From the NCBI RefSeq assembly GCF_030817495.1, contig NZ_JAUSZK010000001.1, positions 4,381,001 through 4,445,000 of the forward strand: DNA of 64,000 nt. The letters run 5' to 3'. The position numbers and the translations under genes are program-made. Below the pieces are notes generated by a model, which saw only the letters and a list, made by a program, of their open reading frames with translations, did not search any database and was not told the DNA's origin. The stretch comes from Streptomyces sp. V3I7. GTDB lineage: Bacteria > Actinomycetota > Actinomycetes > Streptomycetales > Streptomycetaceae. Shown in pieces: positions 17,710 through 25,439 of the stretch; positions within the stretch are counted from its first letter, which is position 1, and the number at the start of each line of letters is the position of its first letter.

Positions 17710-19827
17710 TCACAGCCCCAGGGACCGCTTGAGGAAGTCCAGTTGGAGCAGCAGCAGGTTCTCCGCGACGGCCTCCTGCGGGGTCATGTGGGTCACGCCG
17801 GACAGCGGCAGCACCTCGTGCGCGCGGCCGTCGGCCAGCAGGGCCGAGGACAGGCGCAGGGAGTGGGCCACCACCACGTTGTCGTCCGCCAGCCCGTGGA
17901 TGACCATCATCGGGCGGTGCGGCTCGGCCGCGTCGACCAGCCCCGCGTCGTCGATCAGCGAGTTGCGGCGGTAGACGTCCGGCTGCTCGGCCGGGTCGCC
18001 GAGGTAGCGCTCCTGGTAGTGGGTGTCGTACAGCCGCAGGTCGGTCACCGGCGCGCCGACCACGGCCGCGTGGAAGACGTCCGGGCGGCGCAGAGCCGCG
18101 AGCGCGGAGAGGTAGCCGCCGAAGGACCAGCCCCGGATGGCGACCCGGCTCAGGTCCAGCGGGAACTCCTCGGCGAGGGCGTGCAGGGCGTCGACCTGGT
18201 CCTGGAGGACGACGTCCGCCAGGTCGTCCCGGATCGACTTCTCCCACGCCGGCGAGCGGCCCGGCGTGCCCCGGCCGTCGGCGACGATCACGGCGAAGCC
18301 CTGGTCGGCGAACCACTGCGAGGTCAGATACGGGTTGTGCGCGGCTACCACACGCTGACCGTGCGGGCCACCGTAAGGGTCCAGAAGGACCGGAAGGGGA
18401 GTGTCGGAGTCGTAGTCCCGAGGCATAAGCACGGCGCATGGAATTCGGCGTGCGCCCCCCTCGGTGAGGGTCACGCGGGGGGACAAACCGGGGACTTCGG
18501 CGTACGACGGGACAGTGAACGCCGGTTTTCCGTCACGCAGGATCTGCACCCGCGCGCCGGGGCGGTCGAGCGTGGCGGACACCAGCACGGTGACGCCGCC
18601 CGAGCGCACGGCCGTGTGCACGCCCGGCTCCTGCGACACGCGCTCCACGCCCAGTTCGTTCACCCGGTACACGTGCACCTCGCCGGTCTCCGGCGCCGCC
18701 GCCTCCTCGCCCGCCGAGGCCGACACCAGGACGTCGTCGGCGGACACGTCCAGCACCGAGCGGATGTGCAACTGGGCGCCGGTCAGCGGGCGGTCGCCCA
18801 CCGCGAGCACGCGCGCACCGCCTTCGTCCGCGATCCGTACCAACTGCCCGGAAGGAGTCCAGGCAGGCACCCCGGCGAAAAGTTCCAGCCATGTTGGATC
18901 TTCGTCGGCATGCACCATCCGGGTCGCCCCCGTGTCCGGGTCCACGGCCAGGATCACCTCGCCGCGCTGGTCCCGCGACTGCACCAGGAGCAGCGGCGCA
19001 CCCGCCTGTGACCAGTGCACTCGCGCCAGATACGGGTAACGCTCCCGGTCCCAGGCGACCTCCGTGCGCGTCCCGTCGAGGCCCATGACGAAGAGCCGTA
19101 CGTCCGCGTTGGGGGTGCCGGCCGCCGGGTAGGCGACGTGCTGTGGGTCACGCTCCGGGTGAGCCGGGTCGGAGATCCACCAGCGCTGCACCGGCGTGTC
19201 GTCCGCGCGCGCGACCAGCAGCCGGTCCGACTCCGGAGCCCACCAGAAGCCGCGCGTACGGTTCATCTCCTCCGCTGCGATGAACTCGGCCGAGCCGTAG
19301 GTCACTTCGGCCGATTCCGGCTCCGCCAGCGCCCGGTCGCCCTCGCCCTCGGCGCCGATCACCCTCAGCGCACCGCCCGCGACGTACGCGACATGGCGGC
19401 CGTCGGGGGAGGGGCGCGGGTCGATCACCGGCCCGGAAACGGGGAGTTCACGGGCCGTGCCGGCCTGGAGCTCCGCCGTGAACAGCCGCCCTGACAAGGC
19501 GAAGGACGCCAACTCCACGGCCGCGTCGGTCGCGTAGCCGACGATGCCGGCGCCGCCCTCGCGGCTGCGCTCGCGCCGCGCGCGCTCCTCGGGCGACAGG
19601 TCCTCCTCGGCGCCGCCCAGCAGCACACCCGGGTCGGCCGCCACGCGCTCGGAGCCGTCCGTCATGTCGAGGATCCACAGGGAGTTGGCCCGGTCCGTAC
19701 CGGACGAGGAGCGCAGGAACGCGACACGCGAACCATCGGGCGCCACGGTGAACGAACGCGGCGCGCCGAGCGTGAACCGCTGGGTACGGGCGTGCCGTCG
19801 GGGGAATGACTCAGCTTCGGTCGTCAT
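17710..19827 (-). CDS. S9 family peptidase (DPP IV / prolyl oligopeptidase type)
   Basis: 705-aa serine peptidase with no signal peptide, so cytosolic. Residues about 20-430 form a beta-propeller, and the last 260 an alpha/beta hydrolase with nucleophile elbow GWSFGG. The DPYGGPHGQ oxyanion segment, the Asp in GLADDNV and the His in GVTHMT complete the catalytic triad. The EEMNRTRGFWW segment is DPP IV-like and provides the N-terminus-binding glutamates. The ATG at 19827 is used because homology begins around TTEAESFPRRH; the longer form adds a non-conserved leader. It is convergent with the second peptide importer and plausibly degrades imported peptides. Confidence 0.93.
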   Translation of the reverse strand: MTTEAESFPRRHARTQRFTLGAPRSFTVAPDGSRVAFLRSSSGTDRANSLWILDMTDGSERVAADPGVLLGGAEEDLSPEERARRERSREGGAGIVGYATDAAVELASFALSGRLFTAELQAGTARELPVSGPVIDPRPSPDGRHVAYVAGGALRVIGAEGEGDRALAEPESAEVTYGSAEFIAAEEMNRTRGFWWAPESDRLLVARADDTPVQRWWISDPAHPERDPQHVAYPAAGTPNADVRLFVMGLDGTRTEVAWDRERYPYLARVHWSQAGAPLLLVQSRDQRGEVILAVDPDTGATRMVHADEDPTWLELFAGVPAWTPSGQLVRIADEGGARVLAVGDRPLTGAQLHIRSVLDVSADDVLVSASAGEEAAAPETGEVHVYRVNELGVERVSQEPGVHTAVRSGGVTVLVSATLDRPGARVQILRDGKPAFTVPSYAEVPGLSPRVTLTEGGARRIPCAVLMPRDYDSDTPLPVLLDPYGGPHGQRVVAAHNPYLTSQWFADQGFAVIVADGRGTPGRSPAWEKSIRDDLADVVLQDQVDALHALAEEFPLDLSRVAIRGWSFGGYLSALAALRRPDVFHAAVVGAPVTDLRLYDTHYQERYLGDPAEQPDVYRRNSLIDDAGLVDAAEPHRPMMVIHGLADDNVVVAHSLRLSSALLADGRAHEVLPLSGVTHMTPQEAVAENLLLLQLDFLKRSLGL

Positions 19828-20017
19828 GCCCTGACCATATTGGCCATGCGCCCCCTTGTGCGGCTGTGCGCCGATCGATGCGCGAGACCGGATAGTTATG
19901 ATCGCTGTCGGTACGTGGGTATGACCCTGCTGGCTCACGTACCGGTGTGCTTAACCGATCTACAACCCCCATAGTCCGAACCCCCCGTGTCCCCGGGATC
20001 TTTGGAGGTGAACCGCC

Positions 20018-20212
20018 GTGGCACTCTCGATTTCGGCGGTGGTGCTGCTGGCGATCATCGTCTTCCTGCTGATCAAGAAGTCGGGACTGAAGGGCGGCCA
20101 CGCGTTCGTCTGCGTCCTGCTCGGCTTCTATCTCGCCTCGTCGACGGTTGCTCCCACGATCAGCGAACTCACGACGAATGTCGCCAGCATGATCGGAAGC
20201 ATCAAGTTCTGA
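20018..20212 (+). CDS. Small conserved membrane protein (64 aa)
   Basis: 64-residue protein with a GTG start after GGAGGTGAACC. One membrane helix at about residues 4-20 and a second weaker hydrophobic stretch at 28-45 are separated by KKSGLKGG. A polar tail follows. It resembles the small hydrophobic proteins common in Streptomyces; no function is known to me. Its last 11 bp overlap the 3' end of the convergent DUF397 gene. Confidence 0.8.
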   Translation: MALSISAVVLLAIIVFLLIKKSGLKGGHAFVCVLLGFYLASSTVAPTISELTTNVASMIGSIKF

Positions 20213-20396
20213 CGTACGACACGAACTCGGCCCAGGCCTCCGGCGTCAGCGCGAGTTGGGGGCCGGCGGTTTGCTTGGAGTCGCGGACGTGGATGGTGGC
20301 GGGGGTTTCGGTTTCGGCGACTTCGACGCAGGAGTCGCCCTCGCTGCTGCTGCTGTAGCTGCTCTTGAACCACGACAGGTCCGTCTTGCGGGTCAT
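20202..20396 (-). CDS. DUF397 protein
   Basis: 64-aa DUF397 protein with the family hallmarks W-F-K-S-S-Y-S near residue 9, CVEV near 23 and the final F-V-S-Y-V pattern. DUF397 proteins are almost always encoded next to an XRE-type regulator, as here: the ATG overlaps the stop of the upstream XRE gene. They are thought to act with it as small partners, as in the whiJ-type loci of S. coelicolor. Confidence 0.92.
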   Translation of the reverse strand: MTRKTDLSWFKSSYSSSSEGDSCVEVAETETPATIHVRDSKQTAGPQLALTPEAWAEFVSYVRT

Positions 20397-21256
20397 GTGT
20401 CCCCCAGCAACTGTTCGATAAAGGCGATCGACTCACGTGGTGTGAAGGCCTGAGCCCGGATGATGCCATACCGCAGTTCAAGGATACGGAGCTGCTTGGG
20501 TTCCGAGACCGGTCGACCGTTGGACACGGCGGGTGAGCGCCCGACGGCGGAGCCGTCTTCGAACTTCAGTACCTCGATACCGCCGGCCAAACCGGCGTGC
20601 TCCTCGCGGTCCATCGGCATCACCTGCAACTCGACATTCCTCAACTGAGCGGCTTCCCGCAAGCGTTCGAGCTGGCGGCGCAGGACCTGTCTGCCGCCGA
20701 GCGGACGTCGCAGCGTCCATTCCTCCAGGACGAAGCTCACCTCGGGCGCGGGGTCCCGCTCGAAGAGCGACTTGCGTGCCACGCGGGCGGCGATGAACCG
20801 CTCCACCTCGTCCTCCGTGTAGGCGGGGCGCCGCATCAGGAGCAGTCCGCGCGCGTACTCCGGTGTCTGAAGCAGCCCATGGATGTTCAGCGGGTCGTAC
20901 AGCTGAAGCTCGACCGCCTTCGCTTCCGCCTGCGCCAGATCCCGAACCTTCTTCGGATACCGGACCTTGGCCACGTCCTCCTTCATCGCCGCGAGCAGCC
21001 CACCCGCCCCCAACACCTCGTCCGCCTTGTCCAGATACTCGGGCCGGGGGATCCGCTTGCCGCCCTCGATCTTGTAGACCATGTCCTCGCCGTACCCGAC
21101 CGCCACCCCGAAGTCGGGTGCCCGCATTCCCACCGCCTCGCGCCGCAGCTTGAGTTGGCGGCCCACCGTGGCGATGACGGCGATGCCCCAGTCGTCGTCC
21201 GGGTCCACTTCCCAGCCCGGCTCGTCCGCCTCGCTCCTGAGTTGCTCCAACGTCAT
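20393..21256 (-). CDS. XRE-family HTH regulator with DUF5753 domain (WhiJ-like)
   Basis: 287 aa. The XRE helix-turn-helix lies around residues 30-80 (LKLRREAVGM..PDFG.AVGYGEDMVYKIEGGKRIP). A DUF5753 ligand/partner domain follows, with LLQTPEYARGLL near 130 and FTPRESIAFIEQLL at the end. The ATG at 21256 follows GGAGGGG; upstream in-frame starts give non-conserved extensions. It forms a DUF397/XRE/ATPase cassette with its neighbours, a paralogous regulatory set found many times in Streptomyces and linked to development and antibiotic production. Confidence 0.92.
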   Translation of the reverse strand: MTLEQLRSEADEPGWEVDPDDDWGIAVIATVGRQLKLRREAVGMRAPDFGVAVGYGEDMVYKIEGGKRIPRPEYLDKADEVLGAGGLLAAMKEDVAKVRYPKKVRDLAQAEAKAVELQLYDPLNIHGLLQTPEYARGLLLMRRPAYTEDEVERFIAARVARKSLFERDPAPEVSFVLEEWTLRRPLGGRQVLRRQLERLREAAQLRNVELQVMPMDREEHAGLAGGIEVLKFEDGSAVGRSPAVSNGRPVSEPKQLRILELRYGIIRAQAFTPRESIAFIEQLLGDT

Positions 21257-21349
21257 CCCGCACCCCTCCCCGACAGCCCGGACACGGCTGGACAAGCTCC
21301 GGACAGTGACCGTACGTAGCGGCATCATCACTGTTCAGAGTAGGTGGAC

Positions 21350-21889
21350 ATGGCCACTCTGAGTGACGTGATCCACGAAACCGCCGTCCGGAACTTCACC
21401 CTGCGCCTGTCGTCCACGCCGCGTGGGGCCCGCCTGGCCCGTCTGCTGGCGGTTGAGCAACTGCGCGCGTGGGGCCTGCCGTTGGACCCGGCACGCCAAC
21501 TCGTCGCCGAACTCGCCGCCAACGCGGTCACGCACGGCCGTGTCCCCGGCCGTGACTTCCAGCTCACCCTGTACGCGGTCGCGGACACCCTGCGCATCGA
21601 GGTGACCGACACCCGCGGGGACCGCTCGCCCTGCCTTGAGGGGCCCGCCGGCGACGCCGAGTCGGGCCGGGGGCTCGTCGTCGTCGAAGCGCTGGCCGAC
21701 CGGTGGGGCGTAGCCCTGGAGCGGCATCCGCGCAAGACGGTCTGGGCGGAACTGAATACGGGGGCACCGGCATCCACGTTCCTGAACTCCGGTGCGACGG
21801 GCGGCCTTTCCCACGGAACACGAGAGAGAAAGAACCCGTACCAAGCCCCTCCCCTCCCGCCCGCGGCGTGTCCTCACTCGGGGGAGTGA
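21350..21889 (+). CDS. ATP-binding SpoIIE/RsbW-like regulatory kinase
   Basis: 179-aa protein of the HATPase_c_2 (anti-sigma kinase-like) family. The N-box ELAANAVTHG is near residue 50, the IEVTD G1-type Asp near 85 and SGRGLVVVEALADRWG near 108. The last 45 residues are non-conserved. The ATG at 21350 follows TAGGTGG. It is divergent from the XRE gene with under 100 bp between them, so both promoters share this spacer. It probably modulates a regulator by binding or phosphorylation. Confidence 0.87.
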   Translation: MATLSDVIHETAVRNFTLRLSSTPRGARLARLLAVEQLRAWGLPLDPARQLVAELAANAVTHGRVPGRDFQLTLYAVADTLRIEVTDTRGDRSPCLEGPAGDAESGRGLVVVEALADRWGVALERHPRKTVWAELNTGAPASTFLNSGATGGLSHGTRERKNPYQAPPLPPAACPHSGE

Positions 21890-22034
21890 ACATCGCCAAC
21901 TCGACTGGATTTGTGTCCGGTTGCCTGCCTTACGCTCAGGCGCAACAACACAACCGCAAACATGCGACGGCCCCCGCAGGGACTGGCATCCCAGTGCGAG
22001 GGCCTGACCACCGAGGAAGGCATGAACTTCCCAG

Positions 22035-22919
22035 ATGGATACCCAGAACCCTAGCGCGCCCGCGCGCGCCAAGTCCCGTATTACCGCCGACAAACACCCG
22101 AACCGGCGGCCTTCGCGCTCTGGTCCCGGCGGCGGCCTCACGCACGACAACTCCCGCCACACCGCCCGCTTCACGGTGATCGGCAACCATCTCGCCCAGC
22201 ACCCGGAACTGTCGGGCCTCGCGATCGGGCTGGGCGTCCACATCCAGTCGCTGCCCGCAGGAGCCCGCGTCGACATCAAGACCCTCGCCGCCCGCTTCCC
22301 CGAGGGGACGACCCGTATCGCGGCCGCGCTGCGGGAGCTGGAGACCCACGGTTATCTGCGTCGCGTCCGCGAACGTGTGCCCGGTGGCCGCATCGTCACC
22401 CGCACGATCTCGTGCAACCAGCCCGGACGGCACCGCGAGGACGACGAGGCCGACTGCCCGGCCCGCGCCCAACCGGTGCAGGCCCCGAGGAAGCGCGTCC
22501 CCCGCAAGCCGCTGCCCGCGGTCCCGCAGCCCGCGTACCCCGCTCCCGCCCTCCTCCAGAAGGCCGCGGATCTCCTCGCCGACCTGCGCCGTCACGATCC
22601 CCGCCTCCTCCTCTCGGCCTGCGATGCCGCGCACCTCGCGCCGGGCGTGGCCGCCTGGCTGGAGCGCGACGTCAGCGCCACCGCCGTACGACAGGCACTG
22701 ACCGCCGACCTGCCGCCCGAGGGACCGCGCCGCCCCGCCGCCCTCCTGGCCCACCGCCTCCGCGCCCAGTTGCCACCCCCGCCACCGTTCCGCGCGCCGG
22801 CGACGTCACCGGCCGTACGGCAACCGCTCCAGACATGCGACGGCTGCGATCGCGCCTTCCGGGCTCCGGTGCCAGGCCGGTGCCGCGACTGCCGAGCCCG
22901 GTCGCTCGGGCCCACTTGA
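22035..22919 (+). CDS. Helix-turn-helix protein, accessory
   Basis: 294 aa. Residues about 45-130 look like a winged helix-turn-helix (RFTVIGNHLAQHP, then ARFPEGTTRIAAALRELETHGYLRRVRE). The centre and C-terminus are Pro/Arg-rich, with a closing Cys cluster CDGCDRAF..CRDCRA that looks like a zinc ribbon. This architecture is common in accessory Streptomyces genes of unknown role. The RBS GAGGAAGG lies about 12 nt before the ATG. It is adjacent to an Rpn-like nuclease gene. Confidence 0.75.
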   Translation: MDTQNPSAPARAKSRITADKHPNRRPSRSGPGGGLTHDNSRHTARFTVIGNHLAQHPELSGLAIGLGVHIQSLPAGARVDIKTLAARFPEGTTRIAAALRELETHGYLRRVRERVPGGRIVTRTISCNQPGRHREDDEADCPARAQPVQAPRKRVPRKPLPAVPQPAYPAPALLQKAADLLADLRRHDPRLLLSACDAAHLAPGVAAWLERDVSATAVRQALTADLPPEGPRRPAALLAHRLRAQLPPPPPFRAPATSPAVRQPLQTCDGCDRAFRAPVPGRCRDCRARSLGPT

Positions 22920-22920
22920 C

Positions 22921-22965
22921 ACTCGTCCACGAGTAACGAATCGCATGGTCAACTCGTCCCACGAG
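22921..22965 (+). promoter_or_regulatory. Duplicated palindrome around the Rpn-like gene start
   Basis: ACTCGT-CC-ACGAGT (22921-22934) is a perfect inverted repeat 10 bp before the start codon. A second near-copy, ACTCGTCCCACGAG, lies just inside the gene (about 22952-22965). The pair looks like an operator controlling this gene. Confidence 0.45.
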
Positions 22966-23892
22966 GCGATGCACCGCATCTTCCAGGAGTACCCGGGCCT
23001 GTTCACCGGCGTCTCCAAGGTTCTCGGTGTCCCGTTCGTCCCGACCACGTCCGTGACCGTTCTGTCGACCGACCTCACCGAAACCCAGCCCATCGAACGC
23101 CGTGTCGACACACTGCTGCGCTTCGACGGCGAGGAGCCGATGCTGCTGGCCGTCGAAGCGCAGAACGCGAAGGACTCGAACAAACCAGCCAGTTGGGCTT
23201 ACTACCTGTCCTTCTTCTACGCGAAGTACAAGACGGCGCCCCTGCTGCTGGTCGTCTGCCAGGACAAGGCCACGGCCGAGTGGGCCGCTCAGCCCGTACC
23301 CATCGGCCCTCGAGGGTGGGCCTCCCTCGTCGTGCACCCGCTTGTCGCAGGTCCGCACAACATGCCCGTGATCACTGACCCCGACGAAGCTCGGGCCGAC
23401 CTGGCGCTGACCACGTTGTCCGCCATCACTCACGCGAAGAATCCGGACGTGGGTGGGATACTGAAGGCCCTGTCCACCGCTCTGCAGGGCGTACCCGACG
23501 CCGTAGCCGAACTCATCATCGAATTCACCGCACAGGGCCTGGGCGGCAGCCGCCGGGCCGCAGAAATCTGGAGGAACCTGGTGGCCGTGGACCTTTCCTT
23601 CTACAAGTCGTACCTCGTTGAGGAGATCCGGGACGAGGCACGCAAGCAGGGCCTCGAGCAGGGCCTCGAACAGGGCCTCGGGCAAGGTCTCGATCAAGGT
23701 CGAGCCGAGGGCCAGGTCCAGGCGGCTTCCCATGACGTGCTGCTGGTCCTCGATGCGCGTGGGGTTCAGGTGCCCGCCGATGTCCTTGACCGGATCACCG
23801 ACTGCACCGACCCCGACGTCCTGCGCCGCTGGCTCGTCCGCGCCGCCACAGCGTCGTCCGCCGGAGAGATCTTCAGGGACGACGACGCCTGA
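22945..23892 (+). CDS. Rpn-like PD-(D/E)XK nuclease-family protein
   Basis: 315 aa. The N-terminal half carries the Rpn-type PD-(D/E)XK core, with Asp in RVDTLLRF near residue 55 and the E-x-Q motif in VEAQ near residue 73. A short tract of Gln-Gly repeats (GLEQGLEQGLGQGLDQGRAEGQ) follows at about residues 235-255, a hallmark of recombination-promoting nuclease-like families, where its length varies by slippage. The C-terminus is helical. Many Streptomyces genomes hold several paralogues. The biological role is unsettled: DNA recombination or defence are the known directions for the family. Confidence 0.82.
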   Translation: MVNSSHEAMHRIFQEYPGLFTGVSKVLGVPFVPTTSVTVLSTDLTETQPIERRVDTLLRFDGEEPMLLAVEAQNAKDSNKPASWAYYLSFFYAKYKTAPLLLVVCQDKATAEWAAQPVPIGPRGWASLVVHPLVAGPHNMPVITDPDEARADLALTTLSAITHAKNPDVGGILKALSTALQGVPDAVAELIIEFTAQGLGGSRRAAEIWRNLVAVDLSFYKSYLVEEIRDEARKQGLEQGLEQGLGQGLDQGRAEGQVQAASHDVLLVLDARGVQVPADVLDRITDCTDPDVLRRWLVRAATASSAGEIFRDDDA

Positions 23893-23964
23893 GTCGTTTA
23901 CGGGTTGCCACTGCACAGGCAGCCAGGAAGGTGACCGGCGGCAGCCGCCTCGTAGGGTGGGGGC

Positions 23965-24867
23965 ATGACGGAGATGCCCTCCCCCAACCTTCGGCCGGGG
24001 GGACCCCCACCTCGCTACGCTCGGCGGCTGTTGCTGGTGCACGCGCACCCGGACGACGAGTCGATCAACAATGGCGCGACCATGGCCAAGTACGCGGCCG
24101 AGGGAGCGCGGGTCACGCTGGTCACCTGCACGTTGGGGGAGGGCGGTGAGGTCATTCCGCCCGAGCTGGCGCACCTCACCGGCGACGCCCTGGGGGAGTA
24201 CCGGCTGGGTGAGCTGACCGCCGCCATGCACGCGCTCGGCGTCGAGGACGTCCGGCTGCTCGGCGGACCGGGCGCCTTCCGTGACTCCGGGATGATGGGC
24301 ACCGCCGACAACGACGACCCCGGCTGCTTCTGGCAGGCAGACGTCGACGCGGCCGCCGCCCTGCTCGCCGAGGTGATCCTCGACGTACGTCCCCAGGTCC
24401 TCGTCACCTACGACGACAACGGCGGCTACGGCCACCCCGACCACATCCAGGCCCACCGCGTCGCCATGCGCGCCGTGGAGCTGGCCGCCGAGGCGGGGCA
24501 CCGGATCGCCAAGGTCTACTGGAACCGCGTCCCGCGCGGCGTCGGCGAGGAGGCCTTCGAGCGGCTCGGGCGCGAGCTGCCGGGCCTGCCCTTCGCCAAG
24601 TCCGCCGCCCTGGAGGACGTACCGGGCGTGGTGGACGACGCCCGGGTCACCACCGCCGTCGACGGCACCGCCCACGCCGCCGCCAAGGCTGCCGCGATGC
24701 GCGCGCACGCCACCCAGATCGAGGTGGCCGAGCCCTACTTCGCGCTCTCCAACGAGCTGGCCCAGCCGCTGTTCACCACCGAGTACTACGAGTTGGTGGG
24801 CGGCGCGCGTCCGGACGTACGGGAGAGCGATCTGTTCGCCGGCGTCGACACCGAGGAGGCGTCATGA
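23965..24867 (+). CDS. mshB: N-acetylglucosaminyl-inositol deacetylase MshB
   Basis: Zinc-dependent deacetylase of the LmbE/PIG-L family, catalysing the GlcNAc-Ins to GlcN-Ins step of mycothiol biosynthesis, 300 aa. Zinc motif HAHPDDES is near residue 30, with the third ligand in [10 protein letters not shown] near residue 155. The N-terminus is longer than usual: between MTEMP and [13 protein letters not shown] there are about 14 extra residues, encoded by a palindromic repeat element. ATGA overlap with the next gene. Confidence 0.96.
   Translation: MTEMPSPNLRPGGPPPRYARRLLLVHAHPDDESINNGATMAKYAAEGARVTLVTCTLGEGGEVIPPELAHLTGDALGEYRLGELTAAMHALGVEDVRLLGGPGAFRDSGMMGTADNDDPGCFWQADVDAAAALLAEVILDVRPQVLVTYDDNGGYGHPDHIQAHRVAMRAVELAAEAGHRIAKVYWNRVPRGVGEEAFERLGRELPGLPFAKSAALEDVPGVVDDARVTTAVDGTAHAAAKAAAMRAHATQIEVAEPYFALSNELAQPLFTTEYYELVGGARPDVRESDLFAGVDTEEAS
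23980..24027 (+). repeat. Palindromic repeat element inside mshB
   Basis: CCCTCCCCCA, a CTTCGG loop, CCGGGGGGACCCCCA and then CTCGCTACGCTCGG, about 45 bp. It is a member of the GC-rich dispersed repeats seen in Streptomyces intergenic regions, here in frame within a coding sequence. A relative lies at 44250-44295. Confidence 0.65.
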
Positions 24868-25283
24868 GTACGCCGACGGGACGTGGCTCCCTGCTCGCGC
24901 AGCCGGTGAAGCCGCCGTCGGCCGGGCGGATCGCGGCGTACACCGGGCTGTTCGTGCTCGGTGCCGTGGTCGGGCTGGCCGGGGCGCTCGTGCAGGCCGG
25001 CTGGTTCCCGGGCGGGCTGCTGCTCGCGCTGGCAGGCGCCGCGGGGATCTTCCTCGGCGGATGCCGGGCCGCGGGGAGCCGGGCCGGGGCGGTCGCGCCC
25101 GCCGCGGGCTGGGTCGTCGCCGTCATCCTGCTCACCGCCAGCCGCCCCGAGGGGGACTTCCTGTTCAGTGCGGGAGGCGGATCCTATCTCTTTCTGCTCG
25201 GCGGCATGGCCCTCGCTGTGATCTGTGCCACTGTCGGTTGGGGGCGCTCGTCCGGCGCCCGTGACGTCCGACTTGGCAAGTGA
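24864..25283 (+). CDS. Small integral membrane protein (DUF6113-like)
   Basis: 139 aa, translationally coupled to mshB by an ATGA overlap. Four hydrophobic segments lie at about residues 22-42, 48-62, 70-88 and 105-122, with short Gly-rich links. It looks like the small four-helix membrane protein regularly found after mshB in Streptomyces. Its role in mycothiol metabolism, if any, is unknown. Confidence 0.83.
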   Translation: MSTPTGRGSLLAQPVKPPSAGRIAAYTGLFVLGAVVGLAGALVQAGWFPGGLLLALAGAAGIFLGGCRAAGSRAGAVAPAAGWVVAVILLTASRPEGDFLFSAGGGSYLFLLGGMALAVICATVGWGRSSGARDVRLGK

Positions 25284-25439
25284 CGTACTACTTCGCCCGC
25301 ACGCGCGCGTGCGGGTCCGGTGTGGGATTCCCCGGCGGGCGTGGGATACCGGCCAGGCGTGGCCAGTATGGTGGTGCGCGCCGCCGAGCCGCCCGAGCAA
25401 GGCCGTGATGTGCGGCGGAGCCAATCGGGAGAACCTGCC

